Assembly: GCA_905233425.1 (NCBI GenBank)
Contig: CAJOEC010000039.1
Coordinates: 444-34,053, forward strand
DNA from: an uncultured Prevotella sp.
GTDB taxonomy: Bacteria > Bacteroidota > Bacteroidia > Bacteroidales > Bacteroidaceae
DNA length: 33,610 bases
Direction: 5' to 3'
Under the pieces are notes generated by a model. It saw nothing but the letters and a program-made list of their open reading frames with translations. It was not told where the DNA came from and searched no databases. Both the position numbers and the translations under genes were made by a program. Positions 17,236-26,021 of the stretch are shown here, piece after piece (within the stretch, counting starts at the first letter, position 1; the number at the start of each line of letters is the position of its first letter).

Positions 17236-18678
17236 ATGAACTATAAACGTAATTACTTGTTGCTATTGCTTGCCGCTGCCATGCCGCTTGTCGTGATGGC
17301 AAAGGACTACAACATCGTGGACTTTGGGGCTGTCAGCGACACGACGGTTTTGAGCACCGAGGCCATCCAGAAAGCAATCGACGTCTGTTCGGAAAAGGGC
17401 GGCGGGCGTGTGGTGGTGCCTTCGGGCATGTATAAGACGGGGACGCTGGTACTTCGCAGTCATGTCGACCTGCATCTTGAGACTGGCGCGACGCTCTACG
17501 GAAGCACACGATTGGAGGACTACCGGCCTATGAAGACCGACTACGTATCGCTGCGCACGTGGGGCGAGACGGTGCAGCTAATATTCGCCGACCGTGTCGA
17601 GGACGTGGGCATCAGCGGACGAGGCACCATCGACGGGCGAGGCGCGGCATTCAGGAAACTGTCGTGGAACGACGAGGGCATCACTCGTCCGCATCTGCTG
17701 CGTTTCATACAGAGCCAGGACATACGCATCGAGGACGTGACACTTCGCAACAGCGGCTGCTGGATGCAGCACTACCTGGCCTGTGACCGCCTTCGGATAC
17801 GTGGAATAAAGGTGGTGAACCGCAACAACTACAACAACGACGCGCTGGACCTTGACGGTTGCCACGACGTGGTGGTGAGCGACATGATGGCCGACAGCGA
17901 CGACGACGCCATCACGCTGAAGTCCACGTCGCCACGACTCTGCGAGAACATCGTCATCCACGACTGCATCGTCAGCAGCCACTGCAACGCCATAAAGTTA
18001 GGAACGGAGACCAACGGCGGATTCCGCAATATCAACATCTCAAACTGCGTGGTGAAACCCTCGGAAGACCAGAGCAGCCAGTTCTTCGGCGACTCCTTGA
18101 AGCGCGGCACGTCGGCCATATCGCTTGAGATTGTCGACGGCGGCACGATGGAGAACGTCCACGTTAGCAACATCGTGGCCGAGGGCACCGAGTCGCCAAT
18201 CTTCATACGCTTGGGCAACCGTGGCCGTGGATATGCCCCGCCCACTGGCGCGGGCGGCAACACGGGAAATGGCAGTGGCCAGAACCTCCGGACATCGCAG
18301 TCCGCCCCTACCGTGGCTGACGCAGTGCCCGTGGAGAAAGTTGGTACTATACGCGGCGTGCACCTCTCGAACATCACGGTAAACAATGCCGGTCGCACCG
18401 GCTGTAGCATCACTGGCCTGCCCGGCTATCCTGTCGAGGACATCTGGCTCAATGACATCACAATCCATCAGAGACCGGGGAGCACGGACATCTCGTCCGC
18501 AATTCCCATTCCTGCCGACGAGAAAGAGAAGGACTATCCCGAGGCCACCATGTGGGGGCCGCTGCCCGCCAAGGGCTTCTTCGTCCGACATGCCCGCAAC
18601 GTGAACTTCAGCAACGTCACCATCACCACGTCCCTACCCGATGACCGTCCCGAGTACGTCAAGGTTGATGTGGAATGA
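17236..18678 (+). CDS. GH28-family glycoside hydrolase (polygalacturonase-like)
   Basis: This encodes 480 aa with a signal peptide ending at VMA (about residue 22). The start of the mature protein (YNIVDFGAVSDTTVLSTEAI...) and the GGGRVVVPSGMYKTGTL motif are typical of GH28 right-handed beta-helix enzymes. Candidate catalytic residues are N201-D202 (NNDALDLDG), D223/D224 (DSDDDAI) and H249 (SSHCNAIKLGTE). The usual His-Gly after the catalytic His is His-Cys here. Family members hydrolyse galacturonan or rhamnogalacturonan; which one cannot be decided from sequence. A Gly/Asn-rich loop lies at about residues 336-355. Secretion to the periplasm or surface is likely. GH105 at 26241 could act on related pectin fragments. 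Confidence 0.9.
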   Translation: MNYKRNYLLLLLAAAMPLVVMAKDYNIVDFGAVSDTTVLSTEAIQKAIDVCSEKGGGRVVVPSGMYKTGTLVLRSHVDLHLETGATLYGSTRLEDYRPMKTDYVSLRTWGETVQLIFADRVEDVGISGRGTIDGRGAAFRKLSWNDEGITRPHLLRFIQSQDIRIEDVTLRNSGCWMQHYLACDRLRIRGIKVVNRNNYNNDALDLDGCHDVVVSDMMADSDDDAITLKSTSPRLCENIVIHDCIVSSHCNAIKLGTETNGGFRNINISNCVVKPSEDQSSQFFGDSLKRGTSAISLEIVDGGTMENVHVSNIVAEGTESPIFIRLGNRGRGYAPPTGAGGNTGNGSGQNLRTSQSAPTVADAVPVEKVGTIRGVHLSNITVNNAGRTGCSITGLPGYPVEDIWLNDITIHQRPGSTDISSAIPIPADEKEKDYPEATMWGPLPAKGFFVRHARNVNFSNVTITTSLPDDRPEYVKVDVE

Positions 18679-18710
18679 CAGTGCGGACGCGACGTGTCGC
18701 GTCCGCACTG
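18679..18710. repeat. Palindromic repeat right after the GH28 stop
   Basis: CAGTGCGGACGCGAC and GTCGCGTCCGCACTG are perfect 15-base arms around GT. It begins on the base after TGA, so it could act as a transcript 3' end. The core GGACGCGAC-GT-GTCGCGTCC is shared with 1624-1643 and 31731-31750. Confidence 0.8.
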
Positions 18711-18739
18711 TGGAACGACGTGCCGCATCCGCACTCTAC

Positions 18740-18759
18740 GGACGCGACACGTCGCGTCC
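18740..18759. repeat. Palindromic repeat, AC-centre form
   Basis: GGACGCGAC-AC-GTCGCGTCC, followed by CTACA, is the reverse-complement form of the core at 18685-18704. Confidence 0.8.
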
Positions 18760-18804
18760 CTACAAGGTGCAGCTCTGTGTCAGAATGCCGAAACTTGTTG
18801 AAGA

Positions 18805-18892
18805 TTCCCCCAGTGGGAACATTTTATTCCCCCGGTGGGAATGATTTATTCCCCCGGTGGGAATGTTTTGTTCCCCCGGTGGGAATGTTTTG
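18805..18892. repeat. Four-unit 22-bp tandem repeat
   Basis: Units start at 18805, 18827, 18849 and 18871 with consensus TTCCCCCGGTGGGAATGTTTT plus one base. Each contains the imperfect palindrome TTCCCCCGGTGGGAA. The array lies in the gap between the GH28 and GSCFA stop codons, ending 36 bases before the latter. Confidence 0.85.
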
Positions 18893-18928
18893 CTCAGGAC
18901 ACATCAAAGTGACGCTGATGGCTCCACT

Positions 18929-19804
18929 CTATACCGACAGGGCGCGGTATTTCTCTATGAGGAGGGATTCCTTGCGCTTGGCCTCTTCGAGAAACTGCCG
19001 ATACTCAGGGCTTTCAGGATTGAAGGGGCGGTGGGCAAGAGCTTTCTTAATCGGTTCCAACTCTTTTAGGAACGCCTTTGCGGGTGGCGAGAAAAACGAT
19101 TCCACGAGGCGTTCCCAGATATATTCCACGGCCTGCTCCGAGGGGTGGAGCATGTCGGGCTGGTAGAAACGGTAGTCGCGCAGTTCGTCGACGACAATCT
19201 CGTATGCGGGGAAATAGGTCACGCAGTCATAGCGGCGCGTGAGTTCGTCGGCAGCCATAAGAAGGGTGGCCTTTGAGAGCTGGCTGCCGTGGTAGCCGTA
19301 CTTGGCGTATCGTATGGGACTTACGGTGACGATGACACGGAGCGGGGATTGCGAAGCGCCACTGTCAGAGATGTCGGCATTGCGTCGGCTCAGTTCGTCG
19401 ACGGCCTCCGAGAGGTAGGCCACACACTTCTCCACTGAAAGTTCCTCCTCACAGAAGAGGCTCTGAGGCCGCTTCTGGCAGTTGTCTACTATCTCGCCTG
19501 TCTCGCGCAGACGGTAGACGTGGTTGGTGCCTAATGTGAAGAAGGCGATACGGGGGACGGAGATGCCCGACGCTGACGCGCCGGGAACGGTGGCTGACTG
19601 ACTTTCGAGCCATCGTCTGACGGTGTGGAGGACAGAAGCGGGGTTGTACATTACGCCGAAGGGATTGACGGTGGCGGGGAAACGCTCGTCGAGGAATCTG
19701 CGGCCTATGCTGTCGGCAAAACACGACCCGACAAAGAGGAGGGGTTCGAGGGGCTGAATCTCAAAACCGGGCTTCTCAATGTCGACAATGGTTCTAAACT
19801 GCAT
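18929..19804 (-). CDS. GSCFA-domain protein (SGNH-hydrolase-like)
   Basis: This encodes 291 aa. The frame extends upstream to 19855, but that part is translated repeat DNA, so the ATG at 19804 (MQFRTIVDIEKPGF) is chosen. The family signature is LLFVGSCFADSIGRRF (G26-S27-C28-F29-A30), followed by NPFGVMYNPASV, FTLGTNHVYR, VSPIRYAKYG and near the C-terminus PDMLHPSEQA, whose Asp and His fit an SGNH-type catalytic site. No signal peptide is seen, so it is probably cytoplasmic. The physiological substrate of GSCFA proteins is not known to me; an esterase or acyltransferase role is inferred from the fold. The gene follows typA on the same strand, separated only by a repeat array. Confidence 0.88.
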   Translation of the reverse strand: MQFRTIVDIEKPGFEIQPLEPLLFVGSCFADSIGRRFLDERFPATVNPFGVMYNPASVLHTVRRWLESQSATVPGASASGISVPRIAFFTLGTNHVYRLRETGEIVDNCQKRPQSLFCEEELSVEKCVAYLSEAVDELSRRNADISDSGASQSPLRVIVTVSPIRYAKYGYHGSQLSKATLLMAADELTRRYDCVTYFPAYEIVVDELRDYRFYQPDMLHPSEQAVEYIWERLVESFFSPPAKAFLKELEPIKKALAHRPFNPESPEYRQFLEEAKRKESLLIEKYRALSV

Positions 19805-19820
19805 TATGATAATTGTGGAA

Positions 19821-19913
19821 CGGACGCGACACGTCGTTGAAGGCGGACGCGACACGTCGTTGAAGGCGGACGCGACACGTCGTTGAAGGCGGACGCGACA
19901 CGTCGCGTCCCTA
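19821..19913. repeat. 23-bp tandem array of truncated palindromes
   Basis: Units CGGACGCGACACGTCG plus TTGAAGG start at 19821, 19844 and 19867. A fourth at 19890 keeps the complete palindrome GGACGCGACACGTCGCGTCC (19891-19910) followed by CTAC. The first three lack the right half of the stem. The end overlaps the typA stop codon (CTA, 19911-19913). Confidence 0.85.
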
Positions 19914-21713
19914 CGATTTGTTGGCTTTCTTTCGCTGGTCGTGGTCGAGGATGATCTTGCGCATACGCATTGACTTGGGCGTCACCTCAACGAGTTCGTC
20001 GCCCTTGATATATTCCAGGCACTCCTCGAGACTCATGATAACCTTGGGAATGACGCGGGCCTTCTCGTCGGAACCCGATGCGCGGACGTTGGTCAGCTGC
20101 TTGGCCTTGCAAACGTTGATGACGAGGTCGTTGTCGTGTACGTGCTCGCCGACCACCTGTCCGTAGTAGACCTCCTCGCCCGGGTCGATGAAGAACTTTC
20201 CGCGGTCCTGTAGCTTGTCGATGGCGTAGGCATAGGCGGTGCCCGTCTCGAGTGCTATCATCGAGCCGTTTACGCGGCGTTCTATCTCGCCCTTGAAGGG
20301 CTGGTACTCCTTGAACCGGTGGGCCATGATGGCCTCTCCCTGGCTGGCGGTGAGTATGTTGGTGCGCAGTCCTATGATTCCTCTCGACGGAATCTCGAAG
20401 GCCATGTTCGTGCGGTCGCCCTGGCTCTCCATGGAGATCATGTCGCCCTTGCGGCGCGTCACCATGTCGATCATCTTCGAGGCGAACTCCTCGGGCACGT
20501 TGATGGTCAGCTCTTCTACTGGCTCGCATTTCGCCCCATCCACTTCCTTGTATATCACCTGCGGCTGTCCCACCTGCAGCTCGTAGCCCTCGCGGCGCAT
20601 GGTCTCGATGAGCACCGAGAGGTGGAGCACTCCGCGGCCCGACACCACCCACTTGTCGGTGCTGTCCTCGAACTGCTCCACACGCAGGGCGAGGTTCTTC
20701 TCCAGTTCGCGCATAAGGCGGTCGTTGATGTGGCGCGAGGTGACAAACTTTCCCTCACGGCCGAAGAACGGCGAGTCGTTGATGGTGAAGAGCATCGACA
20801 TCGTTGGTTCGTCGATGGCTATTGGCGGCAGCGGTTCGGGATTCTCGATGTCGCAGAGGGTGTCGCCAATCTCAAAACGCTCCAGTCCGATGACGGCGCA
20901 GATGTCGCCGCAGTCTATAGCGTCGGTGCGGTGGTGGCCCATGCCGTCGAATGTGTGCAGCTCCTTGATTTTCGTCTTCTCCATCGAGCCGTCGCGGTGG
21001 GCTATTGTAACCTGCTGGCCGTCGCGCAGCTGTCCGCGATGAACGCGACCCACGGCTATGCGGCCTGTATAGCTCGAGAAGTCGAGGCTGGTGATGAGCA
21101 TCTGAGGCGTGCCCTCTATCTGCTTCGGGGCGGGAATCACCTCCACAATCTTGTCAAGCAGATATGTGATGTTGTCTGTCGGCTTCTGCCAGTCTTCGCC
21201 CATCCATCCGTTCTTTGCCGAGCCGTAGACCACGGGGAAGTCCAGCTGGTCCTCGGTGGCGTTGAGCGAGAACATCAGGTCGAAGACCATCTCGTAGACC
21301 TCCTCGGGGCGGCAGTTGGGCTTGTCCACCTTGTTCACCACGACGATGGGCTTCAGGCCTATCTGCAGGGCCTTCTGGAGCACGAAGCGTGTCTGCGGCA
21401 TGGGGCCTTCGAAGGCATCGACGAGCAGCAGACAGCCGTCGGCCATGTTCAATACGCGCTCCACCTCGCCGCCGAAGTCTGAGTGTCCCGGAGTGTCTAT
21501 GATGTTGATTTTCGTGCCTTTCCAGTTGATGCTTACGTTCTTGGAAAGGATGGTGATGCCTCGCTCGCGCTCCAGGTCGTTGGCGTCGAGCACCTGGCCG
21601 CTGAGGTTCTGCCCCTCGCGGAAGAGGTTGCCGGCGAGCATCATCTTGTCTACTAAAGTTGTCTTACCGTGGTCTACGTGTGCTATGATAGCAATGTTCC
21701 TGATGTCTTGCAT
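19911..21713 (-). CDS. typA: Ribosome-associated translational GTPase TypA/BipA
   Basis: This encodes 600 aa, the normal TypA length. GTPase motifs are G1 AHVDHGKTT (11-19), switch [14 protein letters not shown] (from 73) and G4 NKVDK (127-131). The elongation-factor-like second domain, the EF-G-like domain ([20 protein letters not shown]) and the BipA-specific C-terminal domain ([16 protein letters not shown]) follow. TypA binds the ribosome and is linked to ribosome assembly and stress adaptation. The ATG at 21713 follows a strong promoter at 21737-21767. The stop codon coincides with the end of a palindromic repeat, so the last residues (KKANKS) may be affected by repeat insertion. Confidence 0.97.
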   Translation of the reverse strand: MQDIRNIAIIAHVDHGKTTLVDKMMLAGNLFREGQNLSGQVLDANDLERERGITILSKNVSINWKGTKINIIDTPGHSDFGGEVERVLNMADGCLLLVDAFEGPMPQTRFVLQKALQIGLKPIVVVNKVDKPNCRPEEVYEMVFDLMFSLNATEDQLDFPVVYGSAKNGWMGEDWQKPTDNITYLLDKIVEVIPAPKQIEGTPQMLITSLDFSSYTGRIAVGRVHRGQLRDGQQVTIAHRDGSMEKTKIKELHTFDGMGHHRTDAIDCGDICAVIGLERFEIGDTLCDIENPEPLPPIAIDEPTMSMLFTINDSPFFGREGKFVTSRHINDRLMRELEKNLALRVEQFEDSTDKWVVSGRGVLHLSVLIETMRREGYELQVGQPQVIYKEVDGAKCEPVEELTINVPEEFASKMIDMVTRRKGDMISMESQGDRTNMAFEIPSRGIIGLRTNILTASQGEAIMAHRFKEYQPFKGEIERRVNGSMIALETGTAYAYAIDKLQDRGKFFIDPGEEVYYGQVVGEHVHDNDLVINVCKAKQLTNVRASGSDEKARVIPKVIMSLEECLEYIKGDELVEVTPKSMRMRKIILDHDQRKKANKS

Positions 21714-21736
21714 GTTTCTTAGTGATTAAGCGGCTG

Positions 21737-21767
21737 CAAAGGTACGCTTTTTCCTTGAAATGGCAAA
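21737..21767 (-). promoter_or_regulatory. typA promoter
   Basis: On the minus strand TTTG (plus-strand CAAA 21764-21767) is 19 bp upstream of TACCTTTG (plus-strand CAAAGGTA 21737-21744), a close match to the Bacteroidetes consensus. It is divergent from the sigma-gene promoter, 16 bp away. Confidence 0.8.
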
Positions 21768-21782
21768 AAAAATGACTAATCA

Positions 21783-21814
21783 TTTGGCGGTTTTACAATA
21801 AATTCGTAACTTTG
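21783..21814 (+). promoter_or_regulatory. Promoter for the sigma-70 factor gene
   Basis: TTTG at 21783-21786 is 20 bp upstream of TAACTTTG at 21807-21814. Both elements match consensus. Transcription would begin near 21820, which excludes a start at 21812 and supports the ATG at 21869. Confidence 0.8.
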
Positions 21815-21868
21815 CCCGCTGAAATAACAAAAACTCCACCCAATTCCCACCAAGTCTCAATAAGACCC

Positions 21869-22582
21869 ATGAACACTAATATGAACAAATATCTTGACGA
21901 GATAGGACGTGAGAAATTGCTCACCGAGGCCGAAGAGCAACGTTTGTCGGAAAGGATAAAGAAAGGCGACGAGCGGGCGCTGAACCGTCTTGTCGAGGCC
22001 AATCTGCGCTTCGTCGTGAGCATTGCCCGCCAGTATCAGGGGCAGGGCCTGTCGATGGACGACCTCGTCAGCGAGGGTAACATCGGCCTGATGAAGGCCG
22101 CCCGCAACTTCGACGCCTCACGCGGTATTCGCTTCGTTGGCTATGCCGTGGTGCATGTGCGCCGGCAGATAGAGAAGGCGCTGAAGGCTGAGAATGCCGT
22201 GACCATCGGTGGCGTTACATACAGTGGTGGGAACACAGCGCCCAACGGGCTGGCACAGGGTCGGCAGACACGCTCGGTAGACGCGCCACTTGGAGCCAAG
22301 AACAACATGAGTCTGCTGTCTGTCCTCGCCGACGCCAACGTCACCATGGCCGACGAACGTCTGCACAGCGAGGCCATGGAGAGGGCTACCGAGGAAGCCT
22401 TGGACTCGCTGCAGGGAAGGGAGAGCACAGTCATCAATGCCTGGTTCGGCATCGGCCAGGAGAGCCTCACCATGGCGGAGATTGCCGAGGACATGGGGCT
22501 GAAGCGCGAGCGTGTGCGCCAGATACGCGACCGCGCTATCCGCCGGCTGAGAAAAGCATACAAGAGGGCAATCTCCCTCTAA
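21869..22582 (+). CDS. Divergent sigma-70 family RNA polymerase factor
   Basis: This encodes 237 aa from the ATG at 21869; the alternative ATG at 21881 gives MNKYLDEIGRE. Region 1.2/2.1 reads KYLDEIGREKLLTEAEEQRL. Region 2 is LRFVVSIARQYQGQGLSMDD followed by EGNIGLMKAARNFD. Region 4 ends with LTMAEIAEDMGLKRERVRQI, a normal helix-turn-helix. Where primary sigma factors have YAVWWIRQ, this protein has YAVVHVRRQ, and the stretch after it (about residues 107-150) does not resemble the usual RIVRLP region. At 237 aa it is shorter than the Bacteroidetes housekeeping factor (about 287 aa). It is therefore probably an alternative factor, not the main one, and could direct the downstream genes; that link is speculative. 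Confidence 0.85.
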   Translation: MNTNMNKYLDEIGREKLLTEAEEQRLSERIKKGDERALNRLVEANLRFVVSIARQYQGQGLSMDDLVSEGNIGLMKAARNFDASRGIRFVGYAVVHVRRQIEKALKAENAVTIGGVTYSGGNTAPNGLAQGRQTRSVDAPLGAKNNMSLLSVLADANVTMADERLHSEAMERATEEALDSLQGRESTVINAWFGIGQESLTMAEIAEDMGLKRERVRQIRDRAIRRLRKAYKRAISL

Positions 22583-22659
22583 CTCCTTATAACTCCCACT
22601 AACTCCCAACAACTCCTTATAACTCCCATTAATTCCCATTAACTCCCGATAACTCCTTA
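22580..22659. repeat. Eight-unit 10-bp tandem repeat
   Basis: Units TAACTCC(C/T)(T/A)N run from the sigma-gene stop codon (the first TAA is the stop) to 11 bases before the C10 peptidase ATG. Variants include TAACTCCTTA, TAACTCCCAT and TAATTCCCAT. It fills the entire intergenic gap. Confidence 0.85.
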
Positions 22660-22670
22660 AAATTAAAGAT

Positions 22671-25600
22671 ATGGTACACTTTAACAAACACATCTTTGCG
22701 AGGATGTCCTTGACACTTCTCGCCGTGGTCTGCTCCCTTTGGACGTGGGCCGAAAACATCACTGCCGAGCAGGCTCTTCAGCAGGCCCGGGCATTTGTAA
22801 AGAACCACAAGACGGCTACTGCCGGAGCACGGCGTGCCCCCGCCACAACTCCCGAAGTTACTCTTGCGGGCCAAGTTAGCGGTCTCTACGTGTTCAACGT
22901 TGAGGACGACGGCGGTTTCGTCATCGTCAGCAACGACGACCGTGCCATCCCCGTCTTGGGCTACGGCGACAGCGGAAATCTTGACCTCTCGGACATTCCC
23001 AGCAACATGCGTGCATGGCTGCAGATGTATGCCGACGAGATTGCGTGGATGCAGACACAGCTGTTCTATTCAACAATATCCTTCGCTCCGACGACAAGGG
23101 CTCAGAAAGCGACTGTCGGACCTCTGATCTCCACAACATGGAACCAGAGCGCGCCGTATAACAACCAGACACCTTATTATAAAGAGACCAATGGAAACAT
23201 TGAGTACAGTAAGGATTACAAGTCAGGCTACAGCCACTGCGCCACCGGCTGCGTGGCAACAGCAATGGCACAGGTGATGAACTACCACAAGTGTCCTACA
23301 GCACAAACAGGAACAATCAACGGGTACACGTGGAATGGTATATCGCTGGACGCATTGGCTTCTACCACTTTTGACTGGAACAACATGATTGACAGCTACA
23401 AAAACGGTTACACCACTACTCAGGCCAACGCCGTATCCACGCTGATGAAATACTGCGGATGGGCCTTGCAGATGAACTACGGCCCCGAGTCGGGTTCCAA
23501 CAGCGGAAAACTGGAAACAGCCTTCAAGATCTTCGGCTACAATGCCAAAACTGTACAGATTGCCTTGCGCTCATTATACACTTACGACAACTGGGTAACA
23601 CTGATTTACCATGAGTTGGAAAGCAACCGCCCCGTTATCATTTCCGGCCAGTCGGTGGGCGGCGGTCATGCCTTTGTGTGCGACGGCTACAAGTATGACG
23701 ACACTGACGATACTGAACGCTTCCACATCAACTGGGGATGGGGCGGACTGAGCGACAATTATTTCACTCTCTCGGCTCTCACGCCCGATTTGCAGGGAAT
23801 AGGCGGCAGCAGCAACATTGCCGATGGCTTCAACTCAGGAGTGGAAGCCGTCATAGGAATACAGAGTTCTGAAAGCAACGGAACGGTGGCTACAGTAGAT
23901 GAAAGAGTACTCGAAACTGATTTAATGGTGAACGGTATGACTATCGGACACAGCAGTGTCAATCTGGGAACGCCGGTGAACATCACGCTCAACATCACCA
24001 ACACCTCTGATGAAGATTACAAGGGCGACCTCTATGTGGGTGTGTACTGTAATGGATCTTATTCTCGTCTGTTACAATTAGATAGCGATGTCTTCATTCC
24101 TGCAGGAGAAACCATCGACTGCGAGTTCCCGTACACGCCAGACGCGTTGGGCACCTACAAACTTTTGTTCTACTATCCTACTGGTTATGGAACGTGCCAA
24201 ACAGACCGGAATACTTACGGCACGTTCACTGTAGTCCCCCAAGGTGCGCCCACCGACCTTACCGTCAGCGATATAAAGGGCAGATCTGTTATGCTGGACT
24301 GGACTGACAACTACGGCAACAACTCATGGGCAGTGGCATACGCAGCTAAGGGTGCCACCAGCTTTACAGAGGTGACAGCCCGCACCAACCATTACAGTCT
24401 TACCAGCCTTTCGCCCCGAACGGAATACACCGTCAAGGTACGTCCCGCAAACAGCACTGACCTGTGGGGCGAGGAAATGACATTCATTACCGACGTGGCT
24501 TGCCCTGTTCCCGAGGAACTGGCTGTCGGGAAAATCACCCACAACTCTGCCGAGGCAAGTTGGACAGGCTATGCCGATTACTACGACGTACGCTACGGCA
24601 TCGTTCCTGAGAATTCCTTCTCCACGGTGGCCACATGGCTGCAGTATGACAACGGGACAAGAGAATCATGCCTTGGCTTTGGACAGGAAGAATACACATG
24701 GGGCGTGATGTACCCCGGAGAGCAGATCACGGGCGATTTGCTGACAAAAGTGTCTATCTTTGAATCATACGGAAACAATTCAGAAGACATAACGGTGAAC
24801 ATTTACTCCGGCGGCGACAATGCTCCCGGGACACTGCTCTATACCCAGGTTGTGACAACAGTGGCAATGAACGATTTCCATGAGGTCGAGCTTGACGAGC
24901 CAGTGGAAATCACGCCAGGCGAGAACCTGTGGATTACGCTCACGGAAGCGGGTACCCACACGATGACATATTGCGAGATTGCGGAGGGCAACAGTCCGAA
25001 CAGCCAGTGGGTAATGTATGATGGCAGATGGTACCAAGCCCGGAATTTATTCAGTTCACATCCAGAGAATCTTTGCTGGATGATTCGCGGCTACATGGAG
25101 TCAAAGGGTCTCAATCCTGACCTTGTCAATTGGACTACTCAAACATGCAACGACCTCTCATGCAAGTTGGTAGGCATGGAACCTGCCACTGACTACGTGG
25201 TGCAGGTCCGTGGCTATTACAGTGATGAACGCGACTACAGCAAGTGGGAGTCACAAATGTTCACCACCCAGAACAACATCAACCTCGGCAACGACGCTAA
25301 CAACAACAGCCGCATCCTGTCACAATATGCCGACGGGCAGGAACTCAGCGTCACCCTCGCCGACCGCACGCTCTTTAAGGACGGTTCCTGGAACACCATC
25401 TGTCTGCCCTTCAATGTCGTGCTCGACGGCTCACCCCTTGAGGGAGCCACTGCAAAGACGCTCTACGACGCAACCATGACGGAGAACCACGTCGAACTCA
25501 TCTTCAGCGGAGCCGTGGATGAGCTGGAGGCTGGAGTGCCCTACATCATCAAGTGGGACAGAGGCACGGACATTACAGACCCCGTGTTCACCAATGTCAC

Positions 25601-25979
25601 CATCGCTTCGACGGAAGGGCAGACCATCGAGATGGCCAATGGCAACGTGCAGTTTACAGGCTACTACGATGCCTTCGACATAACAGCCAACGATGCCGAC
25701 ATCTACTACATGACCGCCAACAACACACTGAAGCACACCGCCAAGACACGCACTCTGAAGGCCTGCCGCGCTTACTTCAGGTTCACCGAGGCAGCTGCCG
25801 AACGTAGTTTCGTGCTCGATTTCGGCGACATGACCACGGAGATTGCCTTGGAAGCCGAAGTCTCCGAGCGTAATGACGCCCAAGCCGCTTGGTACACCGT
25901 CGACGGCGTGAAGCAAGGAAAGCTGCCCACACATAAGGGTGTCTACATCAAGGACGGAAAGAAGGTCGTTATTCGTTAA
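22671..25979 (+). CDS. C10-family (streptopain-like) cysteine peptidase with C-terminal modules
   Basis: This encodes 1102 aa. A signal peptide ends near TWAEN (about residue 24), followed by a propeptide-like region to about 145. The catalytic core carries Cys194 (ATGCVATAMAQ), His333 (GGGHAFVCDGY) and N354-W355 (FHINWGWGG), the standard C10 site. An Ig-like region and FnIII domain (about 527-608) follow. A second FnIII-like domain starts at about 613 and appears interrupted by a jelly-roll-like insert (about 655-810) before finishing at about 867. A WNTICLPF module (about 884-1053) and the tail YTVDGVKQGK...KGVYIKDGKKVVIR end the protein. It is probably secreted as a zymogen and degrades extracellular protein. 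It heads a run of closely spaced genes ending in a peptide transporter. Confidence 0.93.
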   Translation: MVHFNKHIFARMSLTLLAVVCSLWTWAENITAEQALQQARAFVKNHKTATAGARRAPATTPEVTLAGQVSGLYVFNVEDDGGFVIVSNDDRAIPVLGYGDSGNLDLSDIPSNMRAWLQMYADEIAWMQTQLFYSTISFAPTTRAQKATVGPLISTTWNQSAPYNNQTPYYKETNGNIEYSKDYKSGYSHCATGCVATAMAQVMNYHKCPTAQTGTINGYTWNGISLDALASTTFDWNNMIDSYKNGYTTTQANAVSTLMKYCGWALQMNYGPESGSNSGKLETAFKIFGYNAKTVQIALRSLYTYDNWVTLIYHELESNRPVIISGQSVGGGHAFVCDGYKYDDTDDTERFHINWGWGGLSDNYFTLSALTPDLQGIGGSSNIADGFNSGVEAVIGIQSSESNGTVATVDERVLETDLMVNGMTIGHSSVNLGTPVNITLNITNTSDEDYKGDLYVGVYCNGSYSRLLQLDSDVFIPAGETIDCEFPYTPDALGTYKLLFYYPTGYGTCQTDRNTYGTFTVVPQGAPTDLTVSDIKGRSVMLDWTDNYGNNSWAVAYAAKGATSFTEVTARTNHYSLTSLSPRTEYTVKVRPANSTDLWGEEMTFITDVACPVPEELAVGKITHNSAEASWTGYADYYDVRYGIVPENSFSTVATWLQYDNGTRESCLGFGQEEYTWGVMYPGEQITGDLLTKVSIFESYGNNSEDITVNIYSGGDNAPGTLLYTQVVTTVAMNDFHEVELDEPVEITPGENLWITLTEAGTHTMTYCEIAEGNSPNSQWVMYDGRWYQARNLFSSHPENLCWMIRGYMESKGLNPDLVNWTTQTCNDLSCKLVGMEPATDYVVQVRGYYSDERDYSKWESQMFTTQNNINLGNDANNNSRILSQYADGQELSVTLADRTLFKDGSWNTICLPFNVVLDGSPLEGATAKTLYDATMTENHVELIFSGAVDELEAGVPYIIKWDRGTDITDPVFTNVTIASTEGQTIEMANGNVQFTGYYDAFDITANDADIYYMTANNTLKHTAKTRTLKACRAYFRFTEAAAERSFVLDFGDMTTEIALEAEVSERNDAQAAWYTVDGVKQGKLPTHKGVYIKDGKKVVIR

Positions 25980-26021
25980 TGTTTACAACTGTATTATTTA
26001 TCGTTTAAATTAGACAAGACT

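Noticed and set aside
19805..19855. N-terminal extension of the GSCFA protein
   Set aside because: The extra residues are translated repeat DNA (MSRPPSTTCRVRS...). The ATG at 19804 gives a normal family start.
20319..21482. 387-aa open frame opposite typA
   Set aside because: It mirrors the highly conserved TypA sequence and has no recognisable domain or promoter.
21812..21868. Earlier TTG start for the sigma factor
   Set aside because: It lies inside the -7 promoter element, so it would not be in the transcript.
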